Origin: Mucilaginibacter boryungensis
GTDB lineage: Bacteria; Bacteroidota; Bacteroidia; Sphingobacteriales; Sphingobacteriaceae
Reading direction: 5' to 3'
DNA length: 64,000 nt
Assembly: GCF_015221995.1 (NCBI RefSeq)
Contig: NZ_JADFFM010000001.1
Span: 806,001 to 870,000 of the forward strand
The position numbers and the translations under genes are program-made. The notes beneath the pieces are model-generated. The model had not been told where the DNA came from and made no database searches. It saw only the letters and a list, made by a program, of their open reading frames with translations. Positions within the stretch are counted from its first letter, which is position 1, and the number at the start of each line of letters is the position of its first letter. Shown here piece after piece: positions 18,012 to 26,410 of this stretch.

Positions 18012-18764
18012 ATGAAAAAACAGATCATTATCGCGCTGCTTTGCGCTTTTGCCATTTCGGCTAGCGCACAAACGATCAACGCGGCCTACGTCAAAGCGCT
18101 TTACCAGCAATATCCGACCCTTCCATCAGACTTCTGCCCCGCCTGTAAACTTTGGGTCAACCCTTATTACCGGTCCATCGCTGATACGGCAAAGCATATG
18201 CCGCTGGTCACTTATTACGTCTATACCAAAGTCCACCGCCTACAACAGGAAAACGGTAATGTGCCCCGCACCGGTATTTACGCCGCCTGGCATGCCGCTG
18301 ATGGCCAACCCGACGAGACCAAAGTGTATAAACAAGCGAATGTGGAATCACCGGACATGATCGCCAAAGGGCACTGCCAGGCCTGGATCTTATTGGCTTA
18401 TGATATTAACGGCGCTATCCTCTCGGACACCTATACTTTTAATGCCGGAATGGAATACCAGGGACAGAATATCGGAACGGAGATCGCGACCGAAGAACTC
18501 TGCCGTAAACTAACCGATCAAACAGACAGTGTGCGCATCTGGTGTGGCACTTTTGGCAGCCAGCGAACTTATACCAAAAACGGTATAACGGTAACATTGC
18601 CCAGCCATTATTATAAAATCATCAAGTACAACGACCAGTTGCTTTGCTATTGGATGCCCAATCTGCCGACCGAAAAACGGGCCTTGTTGCCGCAACGTAA
18701 GGTCAGCCATGACCAATTGATCGCGAACCTGGGATTTGATCCCATGGCGATTTTTAAAGAATAG
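18012..18764 (+). CDS. secreted NUC1-like (His-Me finger) DNA/RNA non-specific endonuclease, divergent
   Basis: 250 residues with a clear signal peptide (FAISASAQ). The core resembles DNA/RNA non-specific endonucleases of the beta-beta-alpha-metal fold: AKGHCQA replaces the usual DRGHxxP and keeps the catalytic His, FNAGMEYQGQNIGTEIATEE resembles the SNxxPQxxxxNxGxWxxLE helix, and LPSHYYKII matches the conserved PSHFYKV strand. The Arg before Gly-His is replaced by Lys. In the family the His activates water and an Asn binds Mg. It sits just after the transfer operon terminator, so it is probably separately expressed. Activity is not certain because of the substitutions. Confidence 0.6.
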   Translation: MKKQIIIALLCAFAISASAQTINAAYVKALYQQYPTLPSDFCPACKLWVNPYYRSIADTAKHMPLVTYYVYTKVHRLQQENGNVPRTGIYAAWHAADGQPDETKVYKQANVESPDMIAKGHCQAWILLAYDINGAILSDTYTFNAGMEYQGQNIGTEIATEELCRKLTDQTDSVRIWCGTFGSQRTYTKNGITVTLPSHYYKIIKYNDQLLCYWMPNLPTEKRALLPQRKVSHDQLIANLGFDPMAIFKE

Positions 18765-18786
18765 ACCATATTGATTATCTTTAGTG

Positions 18787-19167
18787 ATGTCAAAACCAAT
18801 CCTCGCCGGTATCGCCCCGCAAGTCGTGGTTAGCGATGCCAAAAAAACAGCCGAATACTATCAAAACGTCCTGGGCTTTAAACTCATCGGCTTCTTTCCG
18901 TCCGAAGTAAGTACGGCCTATGTTATGCTCAAACGCGACGGGTTCCAGATTCATTTTGGCGGAGCTGAAGATATCAACCCGCATATCAATGACCGCATCC
19001 GTTGCGGTACACCCGATTTCCTGATCTGGGTACCTGAAATAGAAGCATTTTACGAAGAAGTGACCGCCAAAGGTGCCAAGATACAGCAGGAGATCATGCA
19101 GCGCTCCTACGGACGGGAATTTATTATCGAAGACTGCGACGGCCACTGGTTGCATGTCTGCGATTAG
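18787..19167 (+). CDS. VOC-fold (glyoxalase/bleomycin-resistance-like) protein
   Basis: 126 residues from the ATG at 18787 (a GTG lies one codon upstream). It has the two-module VOC pattern: VVVSDAKKTAEYYQNVLGF at the start, QIHFGG, then FYEEVTAKGAK and a final EDCDGHWLHVCD, where an acidic metal ligand is expected. Metal-ligand positions H58-like (IHF) and E/D near the end are plausible. VOC proteins bind or modify small molecules; the substrate is unknown. It lies on the ICE cargo between the nuclease gene and a minus-strand cluster transcribed towards it. Confidence 0.85.
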   Translation: MSKPILAGIAPQVVVSDAKKTAEYYQNVLGFKLIGFFPSEVSTAYVMLKRDGFQIHFGGAEDINPHINDRIRCGTPDFLIWVPEIEAFYEEVTAKGAKIQQEIMQRSYGREFIIEDCDGHWLHVCD

Positions 19168-19203
19168 ATCAACCGTGCCAGTCCGACATCAATTGACTCG
19201 TGC

Positions 19204-19392
19204 TTATTGTTTTTTTACATTCCGGGCAAGCGTCTTGAACCTGTCCCCGTTAGCGGGTGCGACGGTAATGGTCACATGTCCGGTCTTGCTGGTATGAAAA
19301 TCCGTTGCTACTCCGGTCTTACCTTTGTGAGTCCCATTGATCACGATGCAAGCATCGCCGTCCTTCAAATCGTCATTATTTTCCATCTTCAT
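19204..19392 (-). CDS. small KOW-motif protein
   Basis: 62 residues (or 60 from the second Met at 19386). It contains GDACIVINGTHKGKTGVATDFH, a KOW-like beta-hairpin with the usual GxxKGxxG turn, followed by TGHVTITVAP and a basic tail. KOW motifs occur in NusG and ribosomal proteins and bind RNA or RNA polymerase. It is the last gene of a five-gene minus-strand cluster (19204-20776) led by a protein next to the imu cassette. Function here unknown. Confidence 0.65.
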   Translation of the reverse strand: MKMENNDDLKDGDACIVINGTHKGKTGVATDFHTSKTGHVTITVAPANGDRFKTLARNVKKQ

Positions 19393-19413
19393 TCCTAAAA
19401 ATTAAAAAAAATA

Positions 19414-19656
19414 TCAACGGGCGTTAAAGCGAATGTGCGCAAGATAAGGACTTAATTGCTGTGTACCTTCGAATGCCCGCCAACGCAGTATTTTGTTGGC
19501 TAAAGGATCATAATACAATTCCCCATAAAAGGAACCGACACTGTACAATTGGACGATCAGGCCGTTCTCTTCCCGGTCAGCTAAAAACTCGCCTTGTAAA
19601 ATGGCCGCCGCTTTTTCAGCATCCTCAAGCGCATCGTATTGTTCCATCGTGAGCAT
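19414..19656 (-). CDS. small acidic protein of unknown function
   Basis: 80 residues from the ATG at 19656. Not recognised. It starts with a helix (MLTMEQYDALEDAEKAAAIL), then a beta-rich part (LIVQLYSVGSFYGELYYD) and ends LSPYLAHIRF. No membrane segment or signal. It is acidic and lies 21 nt before the KOW gene in the same orientation; the gap to the gene upstream is 39 nt, so co-transcription with the AlkB-like gene is likely. Confidence 0.65.
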   Translation of the reverse strand: MLTMEQYDALEDAEKAAAILQGEFLADREENGLIVQLYSVGSFYGELYYDPLANKILRWRAFEGTQQLSPYLAHIRFNAR

Positions 19657-19695
19657 TACCAAATTTAAACATCCTACGCGAAAAGTAGCTAAGGG

Positions 19696-19929
19696 TTAAT
19701 TGCTTTCACTGAGTTTAGCGAGTTTTTCAGCCACAATGCTTAACAAATGGGTATCCACCGGCTGCGTCGCTAAGGCGCGATAACCGGCTTCTTCATCCGG
19801 TTCAAACGTTAAGGTTACGTCACCGATCAGCACCGCGATACGGTGGGTATAGCCCCACCGTTCAAAACGGGCTTTGAACTCCTGTTCCTCGCCTTGGTAA
19901 ATGATGGGTAAATTAAACGGCTCATTCAT
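19696..19929 (-). CDS. small protein of unknown function
   Basis: 77 residues, acidic, soluble; not recognised. The sequence is beta-rich (IIYQGEEQEFKARFERWGYT, HRIAVLIGDVTLTFEPDEE) with a C-terminal helix. It starts 5 nt after the AlkB-like gene ends, so the two are probably coupled. Proteins of this look recur, to my recollection, in Mucilaginibacter elements, but no function is known to me. Confidence 0.65.
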   Translation of the reverse strand: MNEPFNLPIIYQGEEQEFKARFERWGYTHRIAVLIGDVTLTFEPDEEAGYRALATQPVDTHLLSIVAEKLAKLSESN

Positions 19930-19934
19930 ATAAT

Positions 19935-20543
19935 TCAGATAACTACTCTAAAGGTTAGATTGATGCGGGTCCTCATTGGTTTAACGGATTTGGCGATCCG
20001 GTGTTCCCAGTGTTCCTGAAGCCCGGCTTTCATTAGTAAAAAAGAGCCATGCTCCAGTTTTACCGAATAATGTTCGCGATGATCCGCTTTATTACGGATA
20101 TCAAAACTACGTACTTGCCCAAAACTAACCGAAGCAATAACAGGGTTTTTACCCAACACGCTTTCCCGGTCACTATGCCAGGCTACCGAATCATTGCCAT
20201 CCCGGTAATAATTCAGCAAAACGCTATTGAATTTAATACCGGCTACGGCCTCCACTTTTTCCTTGAGCATTAATAACTCCGGTGTCCAGGGATTAGGGTT
20301 GGAGATTTTGCCCGATACTGAATAATCCGTGCCGACATCCCCGTGCCAGGCCGTCAATCTCGGCGTCAGGTATTCCTTATCCCACATTTTCTGCTTCGTC
20401 TGTTTCCAGGGCATTTCCGCGATAAATTTTTGTAGCAATATATCGCTGGTTGGCTGATCAATAAACCCTGGATAATATTCCAGTAATTCCTTCGGTAATC
20501 CCTTACTCTGTCCCGCTTCCGCGAAAAAACTCAACTGCTCCAT
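19935..20543 (-). CDS. AlkB-like 2-oxoglutarate/Fe(II) dioxygenase
   Basis: 202 residues. The iron site is visible: H123-x-D125 in VAWHSDRE and distal H181 in HWEHRI, with R193/R199 (RINLTFR) for 2-oxoglutarate binding. NYYRDGNDSVAWHSD and HGSFLLMKAGLQEHWEHRI match the ALKBH2/3-like subgroup, which removes methyl groups from N1-methyladenine and N3-methylcytosine in DNA or RNA. It overlaps the upstream small gene by 13 nt and is divergent from the imu mutagenesis cassette, so repair of alkylated DNA as part of a damage-response cargo is a good inference. Confidence 0.92.
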   Translation of the reverse strand: MEQLSFFAEAGQSKGLPKELLEYYPGFIDQPTSDILLQKFIAEMPWKQTKQKMWDKEYLTPRLTAWHGDVGTDYSVSGKISNPNPWTPELLMLKEKVEAVAGIKFNSVLLNYYRDGNDSVAWHSDRESVLGKNPVIASVSFGQVRSFDIRNKADHREHYSVKLEHGSFLLMKAGLQEHWEHRIAKSVKPMRTRINLTFRVVI

Positions 20544-20776
20544 AACACCTCCATATTGTACTGAATGAATTTGCCTAACTGCTCCTGCTCATCAACGGTC
20601 AATACCTCACCATCATAGATCCAATAGCCCGCATTGTCAAACAGGATCCGGCCTAAATAGGCTTCATCAACAGCTACGTACAAATGATACACCAATGCCG
20701 CATCCGGGCATTCGGTATCCGGAACCACATTAATGACCTCATCAGGGCCGTTCTTTCTTTTCAACCAGGCATTCAT
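20531..20776 (-). CDS. small protein of unknown function heading the AlkB cluster
   Basis: 81 residues from the ATG at 20776 (a TTG precedes). Not recognised. Acidic, no membrane segment; core segments VINVVPDTECPDAALVYHLY, AYLGRILFDNAGYWIYDGE and a C-terminal helix DEQEQLGKFIQYNMEV. It is the first gene of the minus-strand cluster and shares its 73-nt promoter region with imuA on the other strand, suggesting joint regulation. Confidence 0.65.
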   Translation of the reverse strand: MNAWLKRKNGPDEVINVVPDTECPDAALVYHLYVAVDEAYLGRILFDNAGYWIYDGEVLTVDEQEQLGKFIQYNMEVLWSS

Positions 20777-20796
20777 CAAAACAAATGTAGAAATAA

Positions 20797-20830
20797 TTTG
20801 TAAAATGCTAAAAATATTAGCATAACTTTA
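20797..20830 (+). promoter_or_regulatory. candidate imuA promoter with palindromic operator
   Basis: ATGCTAA-N5-TTAGCAT (20805-20823) is a perfect 7-bp inverted repeat. It sits between a TTTG (20797-20800, possible -33) and TAACTTTA (20823-20830, one base off TAnnTTTG, possible -7), so a bound repressor would cover the promoter. The region is shared with the divergent AlkB cluster. Damage-inducible control is inferred; no LexA-like gene is in the window. Confidence 0.45.
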
Positions 20831-20849
20831 CAGTCCCAAATTTAATGTC

Positions 20850-21569
20850 ATGGCCGATGCGAACAAACAACTGATCGAAAGGCTGCAAAAGGATATTTTG
20901 CAATGGGAAGGCTATAAAGCGCCGGCTAGCGGGCGGCGGGAGACTTTAGGTTTGGGGCCGCTGGAAGCGGGTTTTCCTAATGGCGTGTTTCCGAAAAGCA
21001 CGGTGCATGAACTGGTTTGTGCCGACCGGGAGCAGGCGGCAGCTTCGGGCGGCTTTGTGACAGGCGTACTGTCTTTATTAATGCAGGAAGGCGGGATTTG
21101 TGTCTGGATCGGGCGGCGGCGTTTATTTGCCCCGGCACTGGCGGCATTTGGGGTAGCACCGCACCGCGTCATTTTTATTAATTTAGGGAAAGACAAGGAC
21201 GCCTTGTGGGTGATGGAAGAAGCGCTGAAGTGCGGCGGTTTGACCGCCGTAGTTTGCGAACTCAAAGACATGGACTTTAAACAGTCCCAGCGCTTTCAGC
21301 GGGCGGTAGAACAAAGCCGGGTAACAGGTTTTGTCTTGCGCAACGCAAAGGCCAAATTAAGTTCTACCGCTTGCGCGGCACGCTGGCAAATCAGCGCCTT
21401 GCCCAGTACGGACTTGGGCGCATTGCCCGGTTTAGGTTTCTTACGCTGGCAAGTAGATTTGCTCAAAGTACGGAACGGCCAAACGGGTTCTTATGTATTG
21501 GAATGGCAGGATCAGCATTTTGTACCAGTCGAAGAAGACGTTTTTGTAGCAGAAAGGCAGGTAGGTTGA
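20850..21569 (+). CDS. imuA: ImuA-type translesion mutagenesis accessory protein
   Basis: 239 residues, RecA/SulA-like. It has LEAGFPNGVFPKSTVHELV, a SLLMQEGGICVWIGRRRLFAP strand region and CGGLTAVVCELKDMDFKQSQR, typical of ImuA proteins of the imuA-imuB-dnaE2 cassette. ImuA links ImuB and DnaE2 to RecA filaments. The P-loop region of RecA is not well conserved, as usual. imuB starts 1 nt after its stop. The cassette is usually chromosomal and SOS-induced; here it is ICE cargo. Confidence 0.88.
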   Translation: MADANKQLIERLQKDILQWEGYKAPASGRRETLGLGPLEAGFPNGVFPKSTVHELVCADREQAAASGGFVTGVLSLLMQEGGICVWIGRRRLFAPALAAFGVAPHRVIFINLGKDKDALWVMEEALKCGGLTAVVCELKDMDFKQSQRFQRAVEQSRVTGFVLRNAKAKLSSTACAARWQISALPSTDLGALPGLGFLRWQVDLLKVRNGQTGSYVLEWQDQHFVPVEEDVFVAERQVG

Positions 21570-21570
21570 G

Positions 21571-23067
21571 ATGCAAAGACGCTATATGGCCATATGGTTC
21601 CGGCATTTGCTGACGGACGGGATAGCGCGGCGGCGGCCTGAATTAAAAGAACTGCCTTTTGTGCTTGCCGCGCCGGTTAAAAATAAGATCATCATTACCG
21701 CTTCCAGTATACTGGCTGAACGCGAAGGCGCTTTTACCGGCATGGCGGTTGCAGATGCGCGGGCAGCTTTCAGCGAATTGGTCGTGATTGATGAAATACC
21801 GGGACAAGCCACTAAACTTTTACGTTTGCTGGGCTTGGGTTGTCTCCGTTATACGCCAATTGTAAGTCTGGATCTGCCTGATGGCTTGCTATTAGATATC
21901 AGTGGCTGTGCCCATCTTTGGGGCGGCGAACGCGGTTACCTGAAAGAAATTGTACTCAAATTACGGGAGGCGGGTTTTGATGCCCGCGCCGCGATTGCCG
22001 ATACCCCCGGCGCAGCCTGGGGCGTAGTTCGCTTTGCCCAAAAACGGCCTATTATCGCTAATCATGAACAAAGAGCCGCTATTGCAGCCTTGCCGCCCGC
22101 GGCTTTAAGGCTGGAACCGGAAGTCCTGGAGCGATTGCAAAAACTGGGTTTTAGGAACATAGCTCCTCTACTGGCGACCGCGCCGCAAGCTTTGCGGCGG
22201 CGTTTTGGCACCGGTTTATTGCTCCGTATCGATCAGGCATTGGGTAAAGTAGAAGAATATTGGGAACCCATCGTACCACCCGTACCTTATAGCGAACGGC
22301 TGCTCTGTCTGGAACCCATCCGTTTGGCGCCGGGTATCGAGATCGCGATTGAAAAACTATTAGAAAGACTCTGCCTGCGTCTGCAAACCGAAGGTAAGGG
22401 TGTACGCAAAGCCATCCTCAAATGTCATCGTATTGATGGCAAAAAAGTACAGGTGGGCATCACAACGACCAAAGGTTCGCATAGCGTATCCCACCTGTTG
22501 CGCTTGTTCAAATTACAGATCGATAAGATCGAACCGGCATTAGGAATTGAATTATTTGTGTTGGAAGCCCCGCGTGTCGAAGACATGGAAACCGTACAGG
22601 AACAAATATGGGCGGACCCTAAAGGTTTGGCCGATACGGCACTGGCCGAATTATTGGACCGTATCGCCGGCAAGGTGGGCGCTAATGCCATCAAACGTTA
22701 CCTGCCCTCGGAAAACCACTGGCCGGAACGCTCTTTTAAAATAGCCGGCTCATTGACCGAAGAACCACAAGCGGCCTGGCCAGAACTACCGCGCCCGATC
22801 TCTTTGGTATCCCCGCCAGAGCTTATTGAGGTGATGGCGCTCGTGCCCGATCACCCGCCCAAAGTTTTTGTTCATAAGGACAAACGGCACACCATCGCCA
22901 AAGCCGACGGGCCGGAACGCATCGGCCGCGAATGGTGGCACGATAAAGGGGAACACCGGGATTATTACATTTTAGAAGATACGACAGGCTGCCGCTATTG
23001 GGTCTTTCGTTCCGGGCATTACGACAGCGACGATGCACGCTGGTACTTACATGGTTATTTCGCATGA
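21571..23067 (+). CDS. imuB: ImuB, Y-family polymerase-like mutasome protein
   Basis: 498 residues with Y-family polymerase organisation: palm/finger segments (AREGAFTGMAVADARAA-like stretch, GDxxPGQATKLLRLLGLG), a helix-hairpin-helix/thumb region and a little-finger domain. At the first catalytic position the sequence reads RYMAIWFRHLL instead of the DxDxFFAxVE of active polymerases, which is the known ImuB condition; it is a non-catalytic adaptor that recruits DnaE2 to the clamp. The C terminus (EHRDYYILEDTTGCRYWVFR) is typical of the DNA polymerase Y family protein of these cassettes. It overlaps dnaE2 by 4 nt. Confidence 0.9.
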   Translation: MQRRYMAIWFRHLLTDGIARRRPELKELPFVLAAPVKNKIIITASSILAEREGAFTGMAVADARAAFSELVVIDEIPGQATKLLRLLGLGCLRYTPIVSLDLPDGLLLDISGCAHLWGGERGYLKEIVLKLREAGFDARAAIADTPGAAWGVVRFAQKRPIIANHEQRAAIAALPPAALRLEPEVLERLQKLGFRNIAPLLATAPQALRRRFGTGLLLRIDQALGKVEEYWEPIVPPVPYSERLLCLEPIRLAPGIEIAIEKLLERLCLRLQTEGKGVRKAILKCHRIDGKKVQVGITTTKGSHSVSHLLRLFKLQIDKIEPALGIELFVLEAPRVEDMETVQEQIWADPKGLADTALAELLDRIAGKVGANAIKRYLPSENHWPERSFKIAGSLTEEPQAAWPELPRPISLVSPPELIEVMALVPDHPPKVFVHKDKRHTIAKADGPERIGREWWHDKGEHRDYYILEDTTGCRYWVFRSGHYDSDDARWYLHGYFA

Positions 23068-26000
23068 ACTACACGGAATTACAGGTCACTTCGAACTTTA
23101 GTTTCCTGCGCGGGGGTTCACACCCGCAGGAAATGGTCACCCAGGCCGCTGCTTTGGGCTATTCCGCTATAGCCATTACTGACCGTAATTCTTTGGCCGG
23201 CATTGTCCGGGCACATACGGAAGCCAAACAAGCCGGCATCCGGTTTATCCCCGCCTGTCGCCTGGACCTGATGGACGGTACCAGTCTATTGGCTTACCCA
23301 ACGGATCATGTGGCTTACGCCCGCTTATCAGCCTTATTAACTTTGGGCAACCTGCGTACCGAAAAAGGCAAATGCGAATTGTATAAAGCCGATGTGTATC
23401 AGTATGCAGAAGGCCTTTTGTTTGTCGCGGTTCCCCCGGAACGATTAAATAATAGGTTTGAATTTGATCAACACTTTTTGACTGATCTGGCTGAATACAA
23501 AAAGAATTTTGGTAAGGCTTTGTATGTTGCCGCCTCCTTTAATTACCAGGGCCAGGACAGCAAACGATTGTTCCGTTTAAAGGAAACCGGTGTGCCATTA
23601 GCCGCTACAGGAGATGTGCATTACCATACCGCCGAGCGCCGGGAACTACAGGATATATTGACCTGCATCCGTGAAAAATGCACGATCCATACGGCAGGTT
23701 ATTTACTGCATCCCAATGCCGACCGTTTTTTAAAACCATTAGGCGAAATTGAGCGGTTATTCCGCACTTATCCGGAAGCATTGGCTAATACCCAATACAT
23801 TTCCGAATCCTGCACTTTTTCACTGGATATGCTCAAATACCTGGAGCCCGAAGAAGTACTGGAAAACGGCCTGACCCGGCAGCAGCGGCTGGAAAACCTG
23901 ACCTGGGAAAAAGCCAAAGCCTTATTTGGCGACCCTTTACCCGAAAAACAAAAAAAGCAGATCGAATTTGAACTGGTCTTTATCAAAAAGCGCCGGCTCG
24001 CCTGGTACTTTCTGCGCGTACATCAGATCACCCAGCAGGCCGAAGATTGGGGCATCCTGCACCAGGGCCGCGGATCGGCAGCCAATTCTACCGTTTGTTT
24101 TTGTTTAGGTATCACGGCCGTTAACCCGGCCAAATCGCGTTTACTGTTTTCCCGTTTCATGTCTGACGCGCGGGATGAATGGCCTGACATTGATGTGGAC
24201 TATGAGCACGAGCGCCGGGAGGAGATCATCCAGTTTATTTATGAGGACTACGGCCGCGACCGGGCGGCCATCGTAGCGACCGTCACTCAGGAACGGCACA
24301 AAGGCGCCATCCGCGATGTCGGCAAAGCCATGGGCCTTTCCGAAGACACCATCAAACGCATTGGCGCGACCATCTGGGATTTTTATGAGGAAGGCTTTGA
24401 TGAAGAACGCTTGCGCGGCCAGGGGCTCAATCCGCATGACCCGGTCATTCGCAAAGTTTTGGAACTCACCTGCGAACTCATGGGCTTCCCGAGGCAGTTG
24501 GGTCAGCATACGGGCGGTTTCGTAATCACGGAAGGCAAATTATCGGACTTTTGCCCGGTGCTGAATGCCCGCATGGTCGATCGCACCCAGGTCGAATGGA
24601 ACAAAGACGACCTCGAAGACCTCGGCATCCTAAAGATCGATGTACTGGGCCTGGGGATGCTCACCATGATCCGCAAGGCCTTTGACCTGGTGCTCCGACA
24701 CTATGGTATCAAGCTCACGTTAGCTAACGTTCCCCAGGATGACCCAAAAGTTTATGACATGATCTGCGCGGCCGATACCATCGGCGTGTTCCAGATCGAG
24801 AGCCGCGCGCAAATGTCCATGCTGCCACGGCTGAAACCACGTTGCTTTTACGACCTGGTGATCGAAGTAGCTATTGTCCGCCCGGGCCCGATCCAGGGCG
24901 ATATGGTGCATCCCTACCTGCGCAGGCGCAATAGAGAGGAATTGCCGGAATACCCGAAACCGGAACTGGAAGAGATTCTAAAACGAACATTGGGTGTACC
25001 ACTATTTCAAGAACAAGCGATGGAGATCGCTATTGTTGCTGCCGGTTTTACGCCTGCCGAAGCTGACCAATTGCGTCGCAGTATGGCTTCCTTCAAAGCC
25101 AATGGCAAACTCAAATTCTATGAAGAAAAGATCGTGGCGGGTATGCTGGAAAGAGGTTACGAAGAAGATTTCGCCCGTCGCATTTTCAAGCAATTACAGG
25201 GTTTTGAAGGCTATGGTTTCCCGGAAAGCCATGCCGCTTCTTTCGCCCTGTTGGTTTACATCTCTTCCTGGCTCAAATGTTATTACCCCGATGTCTTCTG
25301 CGCGGCCCTGCTCAACAGTCAGCCGATGGGTTTTTACCAGCCCGCGCAGATCGTGCGGGACGCGCGGGAACATAGTGTACAGGTCCTGCCGGTGGATGTG
25401 AACTATTCGGACTGGGACAATACGCTGGAAACCAAAAATTATCATTACTACGCCGTCCGCCTCGGCTTCCGGCAGGTCAAAGGGCTGAAAGAAACCGATA
25501 TGCTGACCCTCACGACCATGCGCGGGGACGGCTACCGGCATATCGACCAGTTACGAACTGCCGGTGTACCCGAAGCCGCGCTGGAAAAGCTTGCCGACGC
25601 GGATGCTTTCCGCTCGCTCGGCGCCGACCGGAGAATGGCGCTGTGGGAAGTATCCGCTTTGGCTGACCGGCCCATCGGCCTGTTTGAAGGGCAGGTCTCC
25701 GAAACCGTGCTGGAAGATACTGTGCCTTTGCCGCTGATGAGCCGCGGCGAGCATGTGGTGCAGGATTATATCTCTACCGGCCTTTCGCTCAAAGCTCATC
25801 CGGTAGGCTTGTTACGGGGCCAGTTAAGCCGTCTGCGTAATGTGCGGATCAGTGACCTGGCGCGTTATAAAGACGGTGACTTTGTCCGGCTGGCGGGATT
25901 GATCACCGTGCGGCAACGTCCCGGCACGGCTAAAGGCGTATTGTTTATGACGATGGAAGATGAGACGGGCTCCGCTAACCTGGTGGTCTGGCAGCAATTG

Positions 26001-26255
26001 TTCGACGAATACCGCAAAGAGATCGTCCAGTCCAAATTACTCATGGTCATGGGTAAATTACAGGTGGCCAATGGTGTCACCCATCTGGTGGTACGCCGGT
26101 GCTTTAATCTCACCGCGTTGTTGCGCAGCCTGACCGAAACAGACTTGCCGCAAACCCTGGCCCGTGGCGATGAAACCACTAAGCCGGTCAATTATGACGG
26201 GCGGTCGACGCCACCCGCTGAAGGCGCTTTCCATAAAGGGCGGAATTTTCATTGA
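23064..26255 (+). CDS. dnaE2: DnaE2 error-prone DNA polymerase III alpha subunit
   Basis: 1063 residues from the ATG at 23064, which overlaps the imuB stop; a longer in-frame extension runs through imuB and is unlikely. Order: PHP domain (NFSFLRGGSHP, SAIAITDRNS), polymerase palm with PDIDVDYE giving catalytic Asp375/377/379, fingers (QHTGGFVIT, YGFPESHAASFALL), and a C-terminal OB fold (TAKGVLFMTMEDETGSANLVV). It lacks the long C-terminal tau-binding extension of DnaE1. This size and PHP start are those of DnaE2/ErrP, the low-fidelity translesion polymerase. Confidence 0.94.
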   Translation: MNYTELQVTSNFSFLRGGSHPQEMVTQAAALGYSAIAITDRNSLAGIVRAHTEAKQAGIRFIPACRLDLMDGTSLLAYPTDHVAYARLSALLTLGNLRTEKGKCELYKADVYQYAEGLLFVAVPPERLNNRFEFDQHFLTDLAEYKKNFGKALYVAASFNYQGQDSKRLFRLKETGVPLAATGDVHYHTAERRELQDILTCIREKCTIHTAGYLLHPNADRFLKPLGEIERLFRTYPEALANTQYISESCTFSLDMLKYLEPEEVLENGLTRQQRLENLTWEKAKALFGDPLPEKQKKQIEFELVFIKKRRLAWYFLRVHQITQQAEDWGILHQGRGSAANSTVCFCLGITAVNPAKSRLLFSRFMSDARDEWPDIDVDYEHERREEIIQFIYEDYGRDRAAIVATVTQERHKGAIRDVGKAMGLSEDTIKRIGATIWDFYEEGFDEERLRGQGLNPHDPVIRKVLELTCELMGFPRQLGQHTGGFVITEGKLSDFCPVLNARMVDRTQVEWNKDDLEDLGILKIDVLGLGMLTMIRKAFDLVLRHYGIKLTLANVPQDDPKVYDMICAADTIGVFQIESRAQMSMLPRLKPRCFYDLVIEVAIVRPGPIQGDMVHPYLRRRNREELPEYPKPELEEILKRTLGVPLFQEQAMEIAIVAAGFTPAEADQLRRSMASFKANGKLKFYEEKIVAGMLERGYEEDFARRIFKQLQGFEGYGFPESHAASFALLVYISSWLKCYYPDVFCAALLNSQPMGFYQPAQIVRDAREHSVQVLPVDVNYSDWDNTLETKNYHYYAVRLGFRQVKGLKETDMLTLTTMRGDGYRHIDQLRTAGVPEAALEKLADADAFRSLGADRRMALWEVSALADRPIGLFEGQVSETVLEDTVPLPLMSRGEHVVQDYISTGLSLKAHPVGLLRGQLSRLRNVRISDLARYKDGDFVRLAGLITVRQRPGTAKGVLFMTMEDETGSANLVVWQQLFDEYRKEIVQSKLLMVMGKLQVANGVTHLVVRRCFNLTALLRSLTETDLPQTLARGDETTKPVNYDGRSTPPAEGAFHKGRNFH

Positions 26256-26410
26256 TGACTTCATCCTCCCTAACTAAAAATTACAATTTCCTTCAATGTA
26301 TATTTATGCTTGAAAATGCACCTGTTGGTATTGGAAGTGAACTATTTTATTTTTTGTTAAAAAAAGATAACTTTAACATTGCTATAACTTTATCATTTTC
26401 AACTATAAAC

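Noticed and set aside
22998..23063. Longer start for DnaE2
   Set aside because: The extension overlaps imuB's C terminus; the ATG at 23064 overlaps the stop in the usual ATGA way and gives the normal PHP start.
26252..26410. 159-nt N-terminal extension of the ABC-3C first gene
   Set aside because: It has low-complexity, AT-rich translation without domain features and would overlap the dnaE2 stop; MSNPNNLHSADGS is a natural start.
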